A DNA stretch of 64,000 bases from Pseudobutyrivibrio ruminis DSM 9787. GTDB lineage: Bacteria; Bacillota; Clostridia; Lachnospirales; Lachnospiraceae. Both the position numbers and the translations under genes were made by a program. The first letter of the stretch is position 1, and each line of letters opens with the position of its first letter. The DNA is taken from positions 62,001 to 126,000 of the forward strand of contig NZ_OBMR01000011.1 of the NCBI RefSeq assembly GCF_900218035.1, given 5' to 3'. This document shows, piece after piece, positions 18,439 through 27,704 of this stretch. The notes below the pieces were generated by a model. The model made no database searches and had not been told where the DNA came from. It was given only the letters and a program-made list of their open reading frames with translations.

Positions 18439-18457
18439 AAGGACATGCCTTAAACAA
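18429..18457 (-). promoter_or_regulatory. Predicted promoter of the GH13-like gene operon
   Basis: Minus-strand TTGTTT (18457-18452), a 17-base spacer and TATAAT (18434-18429). The -10 overlaps the -10 of the opposite promoter, so both polymerases would compete for the same site. Confidence 0.5.
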
Positions 18458-18482
18458 ATAAAATAAACAAAAGGAGTATAGA

Positions 18483-18794
18483 ATGGACGAAAATCAGGTA
18501 TTTCCAGTTGACAATGAAGATGATGATGTTGTTGTCACTTTAAGTTTGGATGATGGCTCAGAAGTAACATGTGAAATTCTCACAATCTTCGACATAGGCG
18601 ATCAGGACTATATTGTACTTCTTCCTCTCGATGAAAACGGCGAGGAAAATTCTGAGGGACAGGTTTACATCTATCGTTATTTCGAGGATGAAACAGGCGC
18701 TCCTTCTCTTGACAACATCGAGTCTGATGAAGAATACGATGCTGTAGCTAAAAAGTTCGATGAGCTTTACGGTGAAGCATTAGACGAAGAATAA
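18483..18794 (+). CDS. DUF1292 family small acidic protein
   Basis: A 103-residue very acidic protein of the DUF1292 (YrzB-like) family: a beta-rich core with VVVTLSLDDGSEVTCEILTI (about 17-36), IGDQDYIVLLPLDE, VYIYRYFED, and a C-terminal EYDAVAKKFDEL motif. Function is unknown; relatives in Firmicutes usually lie near ruvX or other housekeeping genes. The ATG has AAAGGAG at good distance. Its last 28 bases overlap, tail to tail, the end of the helicase gene, and its terminator lies within the helicase coding sequence. Confidence 0.85.
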   Translation: MDENQVFPVDNEDDDVVVTLSLDDGSEVTCEILTIFDIGDQDYIVLLPLDENGEENSEGQVYIYRYFEDETGAPSLDNIESDEEYDAVAKKFDELYGEALDEE

Positions 18795-20593
18795 TTCAGC
18801 TCATCTAAGAATCGGGATTTATCCCGATTCTTTTTATTTGTATAAGTCAAAAACAGATTCCTTTTTGTCCTTGTAATTCCAACATAGAACAATCGACGCT
18901 CCGCCTCCATCTCCTCCTTAGAATCAGCTTTATTACTAGGGATTATTCCATCATTTACGCCTATTATAAAGACATTTTCGAATTCCAATCCCTTGCTAGA
19001 ATGCAACGTATAAAGTCCGATTTTATTCCTTTTATCTATCACCTTTGTCTTGTTTTCATAATCCACTTTAAGCCTCATAATATTTAGCTTATCAATCGCC
19101 TGCTTTATAGTCTTGCAATCCTTCGTCATTTCAATAAAAAAATCCAAGACATCATAGTATTCGCTAACATCTGCATTCTGCTTTACCGCCTCTTCCCTCA
19201 AGAAGCTATCATAGCCCATCACATTCTTTATGTAATTAATTGCCGCGCATGGAGACATTTTACTTATCAAGTTTACATCCGCAATTAGTGCTTCAGTAGC
19301 CCTTAGGCAGCCTGGATTATCTTTATAGAAGGATTTCATCCCCTGTAAATTTCCTCTGTACTCTACACTTCTTCTGTGCAGAAAGCGATTTGGGCGATTA
19401 AGGATAGATAAAAGCCTGGCTCTCGTTTCATTTCCAATAGCAATTTGAAAATATGCTTCCAAATCTGAAATGATGAAATGAGAATAAATATTAGGCATTT
19501 TCTCTTTTAGATAAAATGGTATTTTTGACTCCAGTAGTTTATCAACTATATACCTTGCATCAGAATGATTACGATACAGAATTGATATTTCATCAAAGGA
19601 TGTTCCCTCAGCAGAAAGCTCATTAATCTTTGAAATAATGTATTCTGCTTCATCGCCCTCGGATTTAAGCTCTTTAATACACAAGTTTCCCTCATCAGCA
19701 GTAGCCATAATTTTCTTTGGAAAGCGCATTGTATTTTTTGATATTAAATTTCCTGCTTTTTCTACGATATTAATAGGATTTCTATAGTTATAATCAAGTA
19801 CCACAACATTAGAATCCGGATAATGATTTCTAAAATCCTCCATTAATTTAGGATTCGCTCCTCTGAAGCCATATATAGACTGGTCATCATCTCCAACGCA
19901 AAAAATATTATTAGTCCTGGCGGATAACATTTTAATCAGTTGAAACTGCAAATCATTCATATCCTGCATTTCATCTACAAGAAAATATGAAAACCGATTC
20001 TGCCATTTTTTAAGAATTTCTGGCTTTTGTACAAAAAGCTCGTAAGCCTTCTTTAGCATGTCATCAAAATCTATGACATGATATTTAGCCTTAAGATTTT
20101 CGTAGGCTAAAACAAAATCTCTAAGTTCTTTCTTATCAACAGCCTTTGGCAGATAATTATCCATTCCTCCCACTCGATTATTTATCACAGATAGTTCCGA
20201 CGAAAAGCTTTTTACAAGCAAACTATCATCATGGTCCAAGTTAACCTTTGCCATTGCCTCTCTGATAATTTTCGTTCTGGTATTTCCAAGGATAATATCT
20301 GTAGATTTAAAGCCAATTTCTTTTTGTAGAATTCCCCAAAATAAAGAATGGAACGTTCCAAAAGTCACAGGATGAATATCATCTGATAACCTTTCGAAAC
20401 GTTCCTTCATTTCTAAAGCTGCAGCCTTGGTAAATGTAATCACCAGGATTTCTCGAGCCGGTACACCAGATTCTATAAGAGCACAAACGCGCCTTGTAAG
20501 CACAGCAGTCTTGCCACTGCCTGGACCTGCCAAAACAAGACAAGGTCCATTCTTGTGTGAAACTGCTTTTTGCTGGCTATCATTAAGATTCAT
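18767..20593 (-). CDS. UvrD/PcrA-family superfamily 1 DNA helicase, short form
   Basis: A 608-residue SF1A helicase. Visible motifs: Walker A LAGPGSGKTAVLTRR (about 22-36), motif Ia TFTKAAALEMKER, motif II LVDEMQDMND (DEMQ instead of the common DEFQ), motif III GDDDQSIYGFRGA, motif V LHSSKGLEFENVFI and motif VI ERRLFYVGITRTKR. It is clearly shorter than PcrA (over 700 residues) and lacks its C-terminal extension. It probably unwinds DNA in repair or plasmid maintenance; exact role unknown. It may be co-transcribed with gltX, 60 bases upstream. Confidence 0.9.
   Translation of the reverse strand: MNLNDSQQKAVSHKNGPCLVLAGPGSGKTAVLTRRVCALIESGVPAREILVITFTKAAALEMKERFERLSDDIHPVTFGTFHSLFWGILQKEIGFKSTDIILGNTRTKIIREAMAKVNLDHDDSLLVKSFSSELSVINNRVGGMDNYLPKAVDKKELRDFVLAYENLKAKYHVIDFDDMLKKAYELFVQKPEILKKWQNRFSYFLVDEMQDMNDLQFQLIKMLSARTNNIFCVGDDDQSIYGFRGANPKLMEDFRNHYPDSNVVVLDYNYRNPINIVEKAGNLISKNTMRFPKKIMATADEGNLCIKELKSEGDEAEYIISKINELSAEGTSFDEISILYRNHSDARYIVDKLLESKIPFYLKEKMPNIYSHFIISDLEAYFQIAIGNETRARLLSILNRPNRFLHRRSVEYRGNLQGMKSFYKDNPGCLRATEALIADVNLISKMSPCAAINYIKNVMGYDSFLREEAVKQNADVSEYYDVLDFFIEMTKDCKTIKQAIDKLNIMRLKVDYENKTKVIDKRNKIGLYTLHSSKGLEFENVFIIGVNDGIIPSNKADSKEEMEAERRLFYVGITRTKRNLFLTYTNKKNRDKSRFLDELNYSSSNASP
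18809..18836 (+). terminator. Terminator of the DUF1292 gene, inside the helicase 3' end
   Basis: A perfect 10-bp stem (18809-18818 with 18821-18830) followed by TTTTTAT. It lies 14 bases past the DUF1292 stop and within the last codons of the convergent helicase gene. Confidence 0.8.
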
Positions 20594-20653
20594 AATTTAT
20601 TGATAACCGTGTTTCTATATAGAGGTTTCCCAACTCTATCTGCAAGTATTTAA

Positions 20654-22105
20654 TTATTTAGACAGCTTCTCGATAGCTGCTTTAATTCGTTTAATTGACT
20701 CTTCTTTTCCAAGAATCTCCATGAGCTCAGTTGCACCACCAGGAGTCATCTGCTTACCTGAAACAGCTGTACGTACTGGCCAAAGCACATATCCATTCTT
20801 GTATTCATGCTCTGTAGCAAATCCAGAAAGAAGTGCATATAAAGCATCATTTGAGTAATCATCCTGTGCCTCAAGTACAGGAAGAAGCTCTTTCAAAACT
20901 GCAAGTGAAGACTCTTCGTTTGTCTTCATCTTTTTATGAGTATACATTGCACTGTCATACTCAGGCACTGCATCGAAGAAATCAACATGATCCTTGATGT
21001 CTGGGAAGATTTCGATTCTAGTCTGAACCATCTTTGCAATCTTCTTTAAATCATAATCACCCTTGATGTATTCCTTGAGATAAGGCTCAGCCATCTCATA
21101 GAACTTATCAAAGTCCATAGCTTTCATGTATTCGCCATTCATCCACTTAAGCTTTGTAATATCAAAGACTGCTGGTGACTTTGAAATACGGTGATAATCA
21201 AACTCTTTAACAAGCTCTTCTAATGAGAAGATTTCGTTATCATTTTCTGGAGACCAACCAAGTAGAGCAACAAAGTTGACAACTGCTTCTGTCAAGAATC
21301 CCTGCTCAATTAAATCTTCATAAGATGAGTGACCTGAACGCTTTGAAAGCTTCTGGTGCTCCTCATTTGTGATAAGTGGGCAGTGAATATACTTTGGAAC
21401 TTCCCAACCAAATGCTTCGTAAAGACGATTGTACTTTGGTGACGAAGAAATGTATTCATTACCACGAACAACGTGTGTAATACCCATAAGGTGATCATCA
21501 ACAACGTTTGCAAAATTGTAAGTAGGATATCCATCAGACTTGATAAGAATCATATCATCAAGCTCTGCATTATCTACTGTAATATCTCCGTACAACTCAT
21601 CTACAAATGTAGTTGTACCTGTACGAGGATTGTTCTGACGAATAACATAAGGCTTTCCTGCAGCAAGATTTGCTTCTACCTCTTCCTTTGAAAGGTTTAA
21701 GCAATGCTTGTCATAGATGTGGATTTCCTTACCACCAATAACCTGCTTGCACTCTTCAAGACGCTTATCATCACAGAAGCAATAATATGCCTCTCCTTTT
21801 TCAACAAGCTGCTTTGCATATTCAAGATAGATGCCCTGCGCCTGACGTTCAGACTGAACGTAAGGACCAAAGCCCTTATCCTTATCTGGTCCCTCATCAT
21901 GGATAAGACCTGTAGCAGCAAGTGTTCTATAAATAATATCTACAGCACCCTCAACAAGACGCTCCTGGTCTGTATCTTCTATTCTAAGAAGAAAATCGCC
22001 GCCCTCGTGCTTTGCTACTAGGTAAGCATAAAGAGCTGTACGAAGATTTCCTACATGCATTCTTCCTGTAGGAGATGGTGCGAAACGTGTTCTAACCTTA
22101 CTCAT
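20654..22105 (-). CDS. gltX: Glutamyl-tRNA synthetase
   Basis: Class I synthetase for glutamate (non-discriminating forms also charge tRNA-Gln). The 483-residue length is standard. Signatures: [20 protein letters not shown] (residues 8-27, HIGH region) and the KMSKS-like KLSKRSG near residues 248-254. A Cys-containing zinc-binding-type segment is visible around residues 108-140. A sigma-A-like promoter lies upstream, and no T-box was recognised. Confidence 0.97.
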   Translation of the reverse strand: MSKVRTRFAPSPTGRMHVGNLRTALYAYLVAKHEGGDFLLRIEDTDQERLVEGAVDIIYRTLAATGLIHDEGPDKDKGFGPYVQSERQAQGIYLEYAKQLVEKGEAYYCFCDDKRLEECKQVIGGKEIHIYDKHCLNLSKEEVEANLAAGKPYVIRQNNPRTGTTTFVDELYGDITVDNAELDDMILIKSDGYPTYNFANVVDDHLMGITHVVRGNEYISSSPKYNRLYEAFGWEVPKYIHCPLITNEEHQKLSKRSGHSSYEDLIEQGFLTEAVVNFVALLGWSPENDNEIFSLEELVKEFDYHRISKSPAVFDITKLKWMNGEYMKAMDFDKFYEMAEPYLKEYIKGDYDLKKIAKMVQTRIEIFPDIKDHVDFFDAVPEYDSAMYTHKKMKTNEESSLAVLKELLPVLEAQDDYSNDALYALLSGFATEHEYKNGYVLWPVRTAVSGKQMTPGGATELMEILGKEESIKRIKAAIEKLSK

Positions 22106-22165
22106 TTTATACCTCGCATAAAATCTAATTAATTTAAGACTTACATAAAAATGCAGTCCTAAACT

Positions 22166-22193
22166 ATTCTATACTAATTTTGTAAATTTTCAA
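22166..22193 (-). promoter_or_regulatory. Predicted gltX promoter
   Basis: Minus-strand TTGAAA (22193-22188), a 16-base spacer and TAGAAT (22171-22166), 60 bases before the gltX start. Confidence 0.5.
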
Positions 22194-22201
22194 GTATATA
22201 C

Positions 22202-22223
22202 CGTTACGTTATACAATGTAACG
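22202..22223. repeat. Inverted repeat upstream of the GGDEF gene promoter
   Basis: CGTTAC and GTAACG (22202-22207 and 22218-22223) are separated by 10 bases. The repeat abuts the -35 of the predicted GGDEF gene promoter, which is the position of an activator or repressor site. No known regulator motif was recognised. Confidence 0.4.
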
Positions 22224-22252
22224 TTGTGTATAATAATATCCTGTCGTATAAT
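22224..22252 (+). promoter_or_regulatory. Predicted promoter of the GGDEF gene
   Basis: TTGTGT (22224-22229), exactly 17 bases, TATAAT (22247-22252). The expected transcription start at about 22259-22260 coincides with the first ATG of the gene, which suggests a leaderless mRNA. Confidence 0.6.
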
Positions 22253-22259
22253 CAAATTT

Positions 22260-23321
22260 ATGGTGACTCGAAAAATAAGAAAAGATGAATTAAATAGTTT
22301 TTATCAATCTAAATTTGATTATTTCAGGGTTGTTAGTGGATATTCTGCCATATTAATCGGTCTTTTAGAGATGTCCTATTTCATCTCCGATTGTGTCTTA
22401 TATGGAAGATTTGCAACCGAAACAGTCATTCCACGTTTTTCAATTATCATACCACTTATCCTATTTCTAATTTTGTATCCAAGGGTAATTAATTATAAGT
22501 GGGGAACCCTTCTATATTATTTGATGCCACATGCAGCTATGTGGTGTACAATATGGGCCATTTATCATCTGGAGAATAGGGATTATGCCCGTGAAGGCTT
22601 CATTATCATGCACTTTGCTTTCCTGGCTATCGGTTTTGCTACTCCACTGAAGTATCATATAGTTTTGCACGCTCTTTTGATGGCCAACATCATCGTTTCA
22701 AATATGTGGAATCATTATGAGTATTACACCATCATGTTAGCGCTTGCGATTCCCCTTTATATCGGTGTTGTTATTATGCTTTGGATTTTGGAAAACTCAT
22801 ACGCTGATCAATACCTTGTAAAGAAACAATTAGAAATAAGCTCTGTATCAGATGAGCTTACTGGTGTAAATAATCGATATATCATAAATGAAATAATCGA
22901 CCAATCAACAGATAAGTTTTCATTGCAAAAAGATATTGTAGTTCTCATGTTTGACATCGACTTCTTTAAGAAAGTAAATGACACCTATGGCCACGAGGCT
23001 GGTGATGAGATTCTCAAATATGTTTCTGCTAAAATTAAAAGTCATCTTTCAAAAGATGATTACATCATTCGCTGGGGCGGCGAAGAATTCATCGTCATTC
23101 TCGTAGACTATGCAATTGATAATGCCTTAGAATTAGCTGAAAAGCTCCGCTCAGATGTTGAGAATTCCAACAATGGAATCTGCCCTATAACAATCTCTAT
23201 GGGCCTTTGCAAATACAATAAAAACGAAACATATCATCAATGTGTAGACAAAGCCGACAAGGCTTTATATTACGCAAAGAATCACGGTCGTAATCAAATT
23301 ATTAACTATAATGACTTATAA
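22260..23321 (+). CDS. Membrane-bound GGDEF diguanylate cyclase
   Basis: A protein of about 353 residues predicted to make cyclic di-GMP from GTP. The N-terminal half has about six hydrophobic segments (residues about 25-190), then a GGDEF domain (about 205-353) with SVSDELTGVNNRYIINE, FDIDFFKKVNDTYGHEAGDE and the active-site loop RWGGEEF. No RxxD inhibitory site is visible before the loop. The frame is open to a TTG at 22224, but that lies in the -35 element; the ATG at 22260 is the first ATG. No ribosome binding site precedes it. It is single and convergent with galT. Confidence 0.88.
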   Translation: MVTRKIRKDELNSFYQSKFDYFRVVSGYSAILIGLLEMSYFISDCVLYGRFATETVIPRFSIIIPLILFLILYPRVINYKWGTLLYYLMPHAAMWCTIWAIYHLENRDYAREGFIIMHFAFLAIGFATPLKYHIVLHALLMANIIVSNMWNHYEYYTIMLALAIPLYIGVVIMLWILENSYADQYLVKKQLEISSVSDELTGVNNRYIINEIIDQSTDKFSLQKDIVVLMFDIDFFKKVNDTYGHEAGDEILKYVSAKIKSHLSKDDYIIRWGGEEFIVILVDYAIDNALELAEKLRSDVENSNNGICPITISMGLCKYNKNETYHQCVDKADKALYYAKNHGRNQIINYNDL

Positions 23322-23323
23322 AA

Positions 23324-23361
23324 CTAAAGCCATCTAGCTTCTAACTAGATGGCTTAATTTA
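23324..23361. terminator. Bidirectional terminator between GGDEF gene and galT
   Basis: A perfect 11-bp stem (23327-23337 with 23345-23355), 7-base loop, with T-rich tails on both strands. It lies between two convergent genes. Confidence 0.8.
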
Positions 23362-23366
23362 TATCA

Positions 23367-24860
23367 TTATAAAGTATTTACAAATCTCATAAATGCTTCC
23401 ATTCCTTCTTCTGTGCACTTATATACTCCAGCACACTCAAGAACTTCACAGAAGACCTTACCAATCTCCTGCTGAAGGATTTCATTTACATTGCTTTCAT
23501 CAATCTTATCGTAATTCTTTGAAAAGCTTTCAACCCAATCAGCATGTTTTTCAAGTGCTTCATCAGCTCTTAAATCCTTGCCATTAACAATATAATCAGC
23601 AAGCTGCTCCATTTCACCTTTAAGACGGCTAGGAAGAACTGCAAGTCCCATTACCTCGATTAGACCAATGTTTTCCTTCTTAATATGATGTAAATGAGCA
23701 TGTGGATGATAAACTCCAAGAGGATGTTCCTCTGTTGTAATATTGTTTCTAAGAGCTAAATCAAGCTCAAACAAATCTCCTCTTTTTCTAGCAATAGGAG
23801 TAATTGTATTGTGCTTTTCTCCATCAGTTTCTGCAAATATAAATGCTGATTCGTCTGTGTATCCTCTCCATGCATTTAAGATATGTTCAGCTAAATCAAT
23901 GATTCTCTTTTCATCCTTGCACTGAAGACGAATAACTGAAAGAGGCCACTTAACTATGCCTGCTTTCACATCCTCATATCCTTTTACAGAGAACTCCTTA
24001 ATAATAGGAGCTTTTTCCATTGCAAATGTATAATGACCACCCTGGAAATGATCATGGCTAAGGATAGAACCACCAACAATAGGAAGATCTGCATTACTTC
24101 CAAGGAAATAATGTGGAAAAAGCTTTACAAAATCAAAAAGCTTTACAAATGTAGCGCGCTCAATTTTCATTGGTGTATGCTCACCGTTGAATACGATGCA
24201 GTGCTCATTGTAGTAAACATAAGGGCTGTACTGGAATCCCCACTTGCTATCATTAATAGTGATAGGAATAATACGATGATTCTCTCTAGCAGGATGATTT
24301 GTACGTCCTGCATATCCCTCGTTTTCCATGCAAAGCTGACACTTAGGATATGCTGATTGTTTTGCATTCTTTGCAGCCGCAATAGCCTTTGGATCCTTTT
24401 CAGGCTTTGAAAGGTTGATAGTGATATCAAGTGTTCCGTAATCGGTTTCTGTGGTCCACTTTAAATCCTTCTTTACTCTATATGTACGAATGTAGTCAGA
24501 ATTACGACTCATATTATAGAAGAAATCTGTAGCAGCCTCTGGCCCTTCATTCTTATATATAGCATTGAATTTATCAATAACCTGCGATGGTCTAGGACAA
24601 AGCTGGTTCATAAGCTTTGTATCAAATAAATCTCTATATGTAATGGAATCTTCTATAATTCCTCTTTTGACCGCCTCATCAAGCAAATCCTTTAAAACAT
24701 CTTCCAATACTATATTAGATAAATCACAATCAGGATCAGTGTACTCATCTTCCTTCATGCACTCTAGTAAAAGATTTGTGGTATAGATTCTTTCACTTTC
24801 TGGTGTAAGCCCTGTATCAATTCCATACTGAACTAATTTCTTTATACTTTCCTGCAACAT
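23367..24860 (-). CDS. galT: UDP-glucose--hexose-1-phosphate uridylyltransferase, class II
   Basis: Leloir-pathway enzyme that exchanges galactose-1-phosphate with UDP-glucose. The 497-residue length and sequence match the Firmicute GalT class II, larger than the E. coli type. Motifs include NHPARENHR (about 212-220), ILSHDHFQGGHY near residue 270 and the histidine cluster YHPHAHLHHIK near 388-398. It stands alone here: no galK or galE is in the window, though a GH36 alpha-galactosidase at 56.5 kb could release galactose. A GGAGGGG site precedes the ATG. Confidence 0.95.
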   Translation of the reverse strand: MLQESIKKLVQYGIDTGLTPESERIYTTNLLLECMKEDEYTDPDCDLSNIVLEDVLKDLLDEAVKRGIIEDSITYRDLFDTKLMNQLCPRPSQVIDKFNAIYKNEGPEAATDFFYNMSRNSDYIRTYRVKKDLKWTTETDYGTLDITINLSKPEKDPKAIAAAKNAKQSAYPKCQLCMENEGYAGRTNHPARENHRIIPITINDSKWGFQYSPYVYYNEHCIVFNGEHTPMKIERATFVKLFDFVKLFPHYFLGSNADLPIVGGSILSHDHFQGGHYTFAMEKAPIIKEFSVKGYEDVKAGIVKWPLSVIRLQCKDEKRIIDLAEHILNAWRGYTDESAFIFAETDGEKHNTITPIARKRGDLFELDLALRNNITTEEHPLGVYHPHAHLHHIKKENIGLIEVMGLAVLPSRLKGEMEQLADYIVNGKDLRADEALEKHADWVESFSKNYDKIDESNVNEILQQEIGKVFCEVLECAGVYKCTEEGMEAFMRFVNTL

Positions 24861-24916
24861 ATTTCCCCTCCGAAAAATTGTAGTTATTTAATATGAAACT
24901 TATTCTTCTGGAAACT

Positions 24917-24946
24917 ATTTTACACCTTTTCGGTTTTCTTCTTCAA
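24917..24946 (-). promoter_or_regulatory. Predicted galT promoter
   Basis: Minus-strand TTGAAG (24946-24941), an 18-base spacer and TAAAAT (24922-24917), about 57 bases before the galT start. Confidence 0.4.
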
Positions 24947-25073
24947 GTATTCTTGGATGTAAAATTTGCAAAAACGACTATTCCTAAAAAACCATTCATC
25001 AACCTACAGTTGAGCAACATAAACAAATTGGAGATAAAAAATTGTGCAAAAACACTATACATAGTTACAAAAC

Positions 25074-25133
25074 CATGTTATTATTGCGACTCGTGTTTCG
25101 AGTATAACTTAAAACACTGATAGCAATAACATG
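25074..25133 (+). promoter_or_regulatory. Nested inverted repeats in the chemoreceptor leader
   Basis: An outer imperfect repeat (25074-25087 with 25123-25133, three-base bulge) encloses a small hairpin ACTCG-TGTTT-CGAGT (25089-25103), just upstream of the receptor gene's GGAGG. It could be an operator or a structured leader. The rest of the 24861-25156 gap is AT-rich and holds no credible gene. Confidence 0.35.
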
Positions 25134-25156
25134 TTCATTATTCACGGAGGAATAAA

Positions 25157-27154
25157 ATGAAAAAGACAACAACACAGAAAACAAAAAAACAGAGCGTAAG
25201 AACAAAACTTATCTCTATTATGCTCTTGGTATCAATTGTTCCTTTGTTAGTTGCCGTAGCAATCAGCTATAACAGCTCAACTAACAGTGCAAAGGAAACA
25301 GCAAAGCAGAATTTGGACTGGCAGGCAAAATACATTGAGTCTGAAGTAGACAAGATGTTAATCAAAGCTGAGACATCACTTGGAAGCTTCGCTTCTTCCC
25401 CAGAGACAATCGCATTCTTAAAGGGTGAGCTTGAAGATACTACAGTAGTAAAACAGCAGATGGTACAGATTAACGAGTCATTCCACGATAGCAACACAAT
25501 CGTTATGTCAAATTCAAACGGTGATATGGTGCTTCGTAGTGATGATGGAGACTTAAAGAACATCGGCGAAAGAGATTACTTCCAGGCTGCAATCAAGGGT
25601 GAAACTTACGTATCAAATGTATTCGTAAGCTCAGTTACAAACTCAAGAAACATTTGTGTAGCCGTACCTATCTTTGATACAAACGGTACTACAGTTCTCG
25701 GTGTTGTACATAAAACATTAAACCCAGATGATATTCATACATTATTAGCAGAAGATGCTGAGGAAGCATTCGTTGTAGATAAGAATGCTGATATGGTAGC
25801 TCACTCAGATTTCGAAATCGCAGCAACAGACGAAGCTCAGAACTTCTCTTCTTCACCATATATGTCATCAGAAGATGCGACTGGTTTCTATATTAGTACA
25901 GCAAAAGGGTACCCTGTATACGTAAGCTACGTAAGAAATGCTTCATCAGGTTACGTAATCTGTGCTGCTAAGGCACAGAAGGACATTGTCGCTGAAGCTA
26001 GACAGGGCGCAATGTTAATTATTTTGACTGGTATCGCTATGGTTATAGCTGTATTAGTTCTTTCTATCATTATTGCAAACAACTTCACAAAGCCAATGCT
26101 TGAGGTAAACAAGGTATTATCAGCTTTAGCTAACGGTGAGTTTAAGAAAACAGATAAATTTACAAAGCGTGCTGACGAATTTGGTCAGATGATCAACAAC
26201 GCAAACTCTCTTATTGATAAGCTTTCAACAATCGTAGGTCATATTAAGGATTCTACAAACACTGTAGGCGAGTCTTCAGACGAGTTATCAGAGATGGCAA
26301 ACCAGATTGCAGCTACAACAGAATCAGTTGCTGTAGCAGTTCAGCAGATTGCTAGTGGTGCTGTAGAGCAGGCAGAGGAAATCCAGTCAGCTGCAGATAG
26401 CACAAACCAGATTACAACAGCTGTAGACAACGTACAATCTTCTACAAACGATATGTCTAACCTTGCAGATCGTATGAAGTCAGCATCAGAAGCATCAAGC
26501 AACTCTCTTGCTACACTTCAGGCTACAAGCTCTGAAATGACATCTAAGATTGAAGAGATTTCTTCAAAGATTTCTTCTACACAGAACGCTGTTGCAAACA
26601 TCAACGAGCGTGTTGAGGGTATTTCTGGCATCGCTGCTCAGACTAACCTTCTTTCACTTAACGCTTCTATCGAGGCTGCTAGAGCTGGTGAGGCTGGTAA
26701 GGGCTTCGCAGTAGTTGCTGAGGAAATCAGAAAGCTTGCTGATGATTCAGAAAACCTCGCACAGGAAATTAGAATTCTTATGGATCAGCTTTTAGCTGAG
26801 GCTGAGCAGGCTGTTACTGCTGCTGCTCTTGTTATGAACGGAAATGAAGAACAGCAGAAGGCCCTTGGCGAGACACTTTTCGCTGTAGAGGGAATGCTTC
26901 AGGATATCGAAGAAACTGTATCTAGTGTTTCAAAGATTTCTGGCGAAGCAACCAATTGTGTAAATTCAAACACAGTAGTAGCAAACGCTATGTCATCACT
27001 CTCTGCTATTTCAGAGGAAAACGCAGCATCATCAGAAACAACAGGTGCTTCAGTTGAAGAGCTTTCAGCTACAGTTACAAACCTTGCAGAATCTGCAACT
27101 AATCTTAGAGACATCGCTGAGCAGTTAAATGAAGAGATGAAGTTCTTCAAGTAA
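25157..27154 (+). CDS. Methyl-accepting chemotaxis protein, dCache-HAMP type
   Basis: A 665-residue transmembrane chemoreceptor. Membrane segment 1 (about 17-38), a large extracellular sensor resembling dCache (about 40-280), membrane segment 2 (about 288-308), HAMP (about 310-360) and a long cytoplasmic methyl-accepting domain. The hairpin tip is canonical: [20 protein letters not shown] with [16 protein letters not shown]. The ligand is unknown; dCache receptors often bind amino acids or organic acids. The gene is followed 29 bases later by cheW, so receptor and adaptor are made together. Confidence 0.95.
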   Translation: MKKTTTQKTKKQSVRTKLISIMLLVSIVPLLVAVAISYNSSTNSAKETAKQNLDWQAKYIESEVDKMLIKAETSLGSFASSPETIAFLKGELEDTTVVKQQMVQINESFHDSNTIVMSNSNGDMVLRSDDGDLKNIGERDYFQAAIKGETYVSNVFVSSVTNSRNICVAVPIFDTNGTTVLGVVHKTLNPDDIHTLLAEDAEEAFVVDKNADMVAHSDFEIAATDEAQNFSSSPYMSSEDATGFYISTAKGYPVYVSYVRNASSGYVICAAKAQKDIVAEARQGAMLIILTGIAMVIAVLVLSIIIANNFTKPMLEVNKVLSALANGEFKKTDKFTKRADEFGQMINNANSLIDKLSTIVGHIKDSTNTVGESSDELSEMANQIAATTESVAVAVQQIASGAVEQAEEIQSAADSTNQITTAVDNVQSSTNDMSNLADRMKSASEASSNSLATLQATSSEMTSKIEEISSKISSTQNAVANINERVEGISGIAAQTNLLSLNASIEAARAGEAGKGFAVVAEEIRKLADDSENLAQEIRILMDQLLAEAEQAVTAAALVMNGNEEQQKALGETLFAVEGMLQDIEETVSSVSKISGEATNCVNSNTVVANAMSSLSAISEENAASSETTGASVEELSATVTNLAESATNLRDIAEQLNEEMKFFK

Positions 27155-27183
27155 GGTAATTATAGTCATTTGGAGGATTAGAA

Positions 27184-27663
27184 ATGTCTAATTTAATTAC
27201 TAAGACAGACAACAGTGCTGACGAAAAGCAATATATTATTTTCACTTTAAATAACGAGTTTTACGGTATCGACATCATCAATATCAACACTATTATTATG
27301 ATGCCAGAGATTACAGATGTACCTCTCGCTGCTGATTACATCAAAGGAATGATTAGCTTACGTGGTCACGTAATTCCTGTAATTGATATGCATAAGCGAA
27401 TGAATTACGGAGAAGAAATCATCACCAAAGACACACGTGTCATCGTATTCAACATCAACGAAAACGAGCAGGTTGGCATCGTAGTTGATTCCGTAAAAGA
27501 AGTAATGGTTATTTCTAGCGAAGAAATCGAATACCCATCTCCTTTCATTAAGTCTGATGAGTCATTTATTTCAGGTGTAGGTAAAAAGACAGATATGCTT
27601 ATATCTATTCTTGACATCAATTCACTTGTTGATGAAAAGGCTATTGAGGAATGCGTAGCATAA
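27184..27663 (+). CDS. CheW chemotaxis coupling protein
   Basis: A 159-residue CheW-domain protein that links receptors to the CheA kinase. Features: YIIFTLNNEFYGIDI (about 17-31), a GMISLRGHVIPVIDMHKRM motif (about 57-75) and VIVFNINENEQVGIVVDSVKEV (about 90-111). GGAGG precedes the ATG. It is paired with the upstream receptor and followed by a strong terminator. The main che operon is outside this window, so this is probably an accessory copy. Confidence 0.93.
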   Translation: MSNLITKTDNSADEKQYIIFTLNNEFYGIDIININTIIMMPEITDVPLAADYIKGMISLRGHVIPVIDMHKRMNYGEEIITKDTRVIVFNINENEQVGIVVDSVKEVMVISSEEIEYPSPFIKSDESFISGVGKKTDMLISILDINSLVDEKAIEECVA

Positions 27664-27666
27664 TAT

Positions 27667-27704
27667 AAAAAAACGCCTAGAGCAAATGCTCTAGGCGTTT
27701 TTTA
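27667..27704. terminator. Bidirectional terminator between cheW and the TauE-like gene
   Basis: A long near-perfect stem (27667-27684 with 27688-27704, core CGCCTAGAGCA/TGCTCTAGGCG) with A- and T-runs on both sides. It ends both convergent transcripts. Confidence 0.9.

Noticed and set aside
24893-25120. Open frame of 75 codons between galT and the chemoreceptor gene
   Set aside because: It overlaps the galT promoter region, has no ribosome site and has no recognisable protein character.
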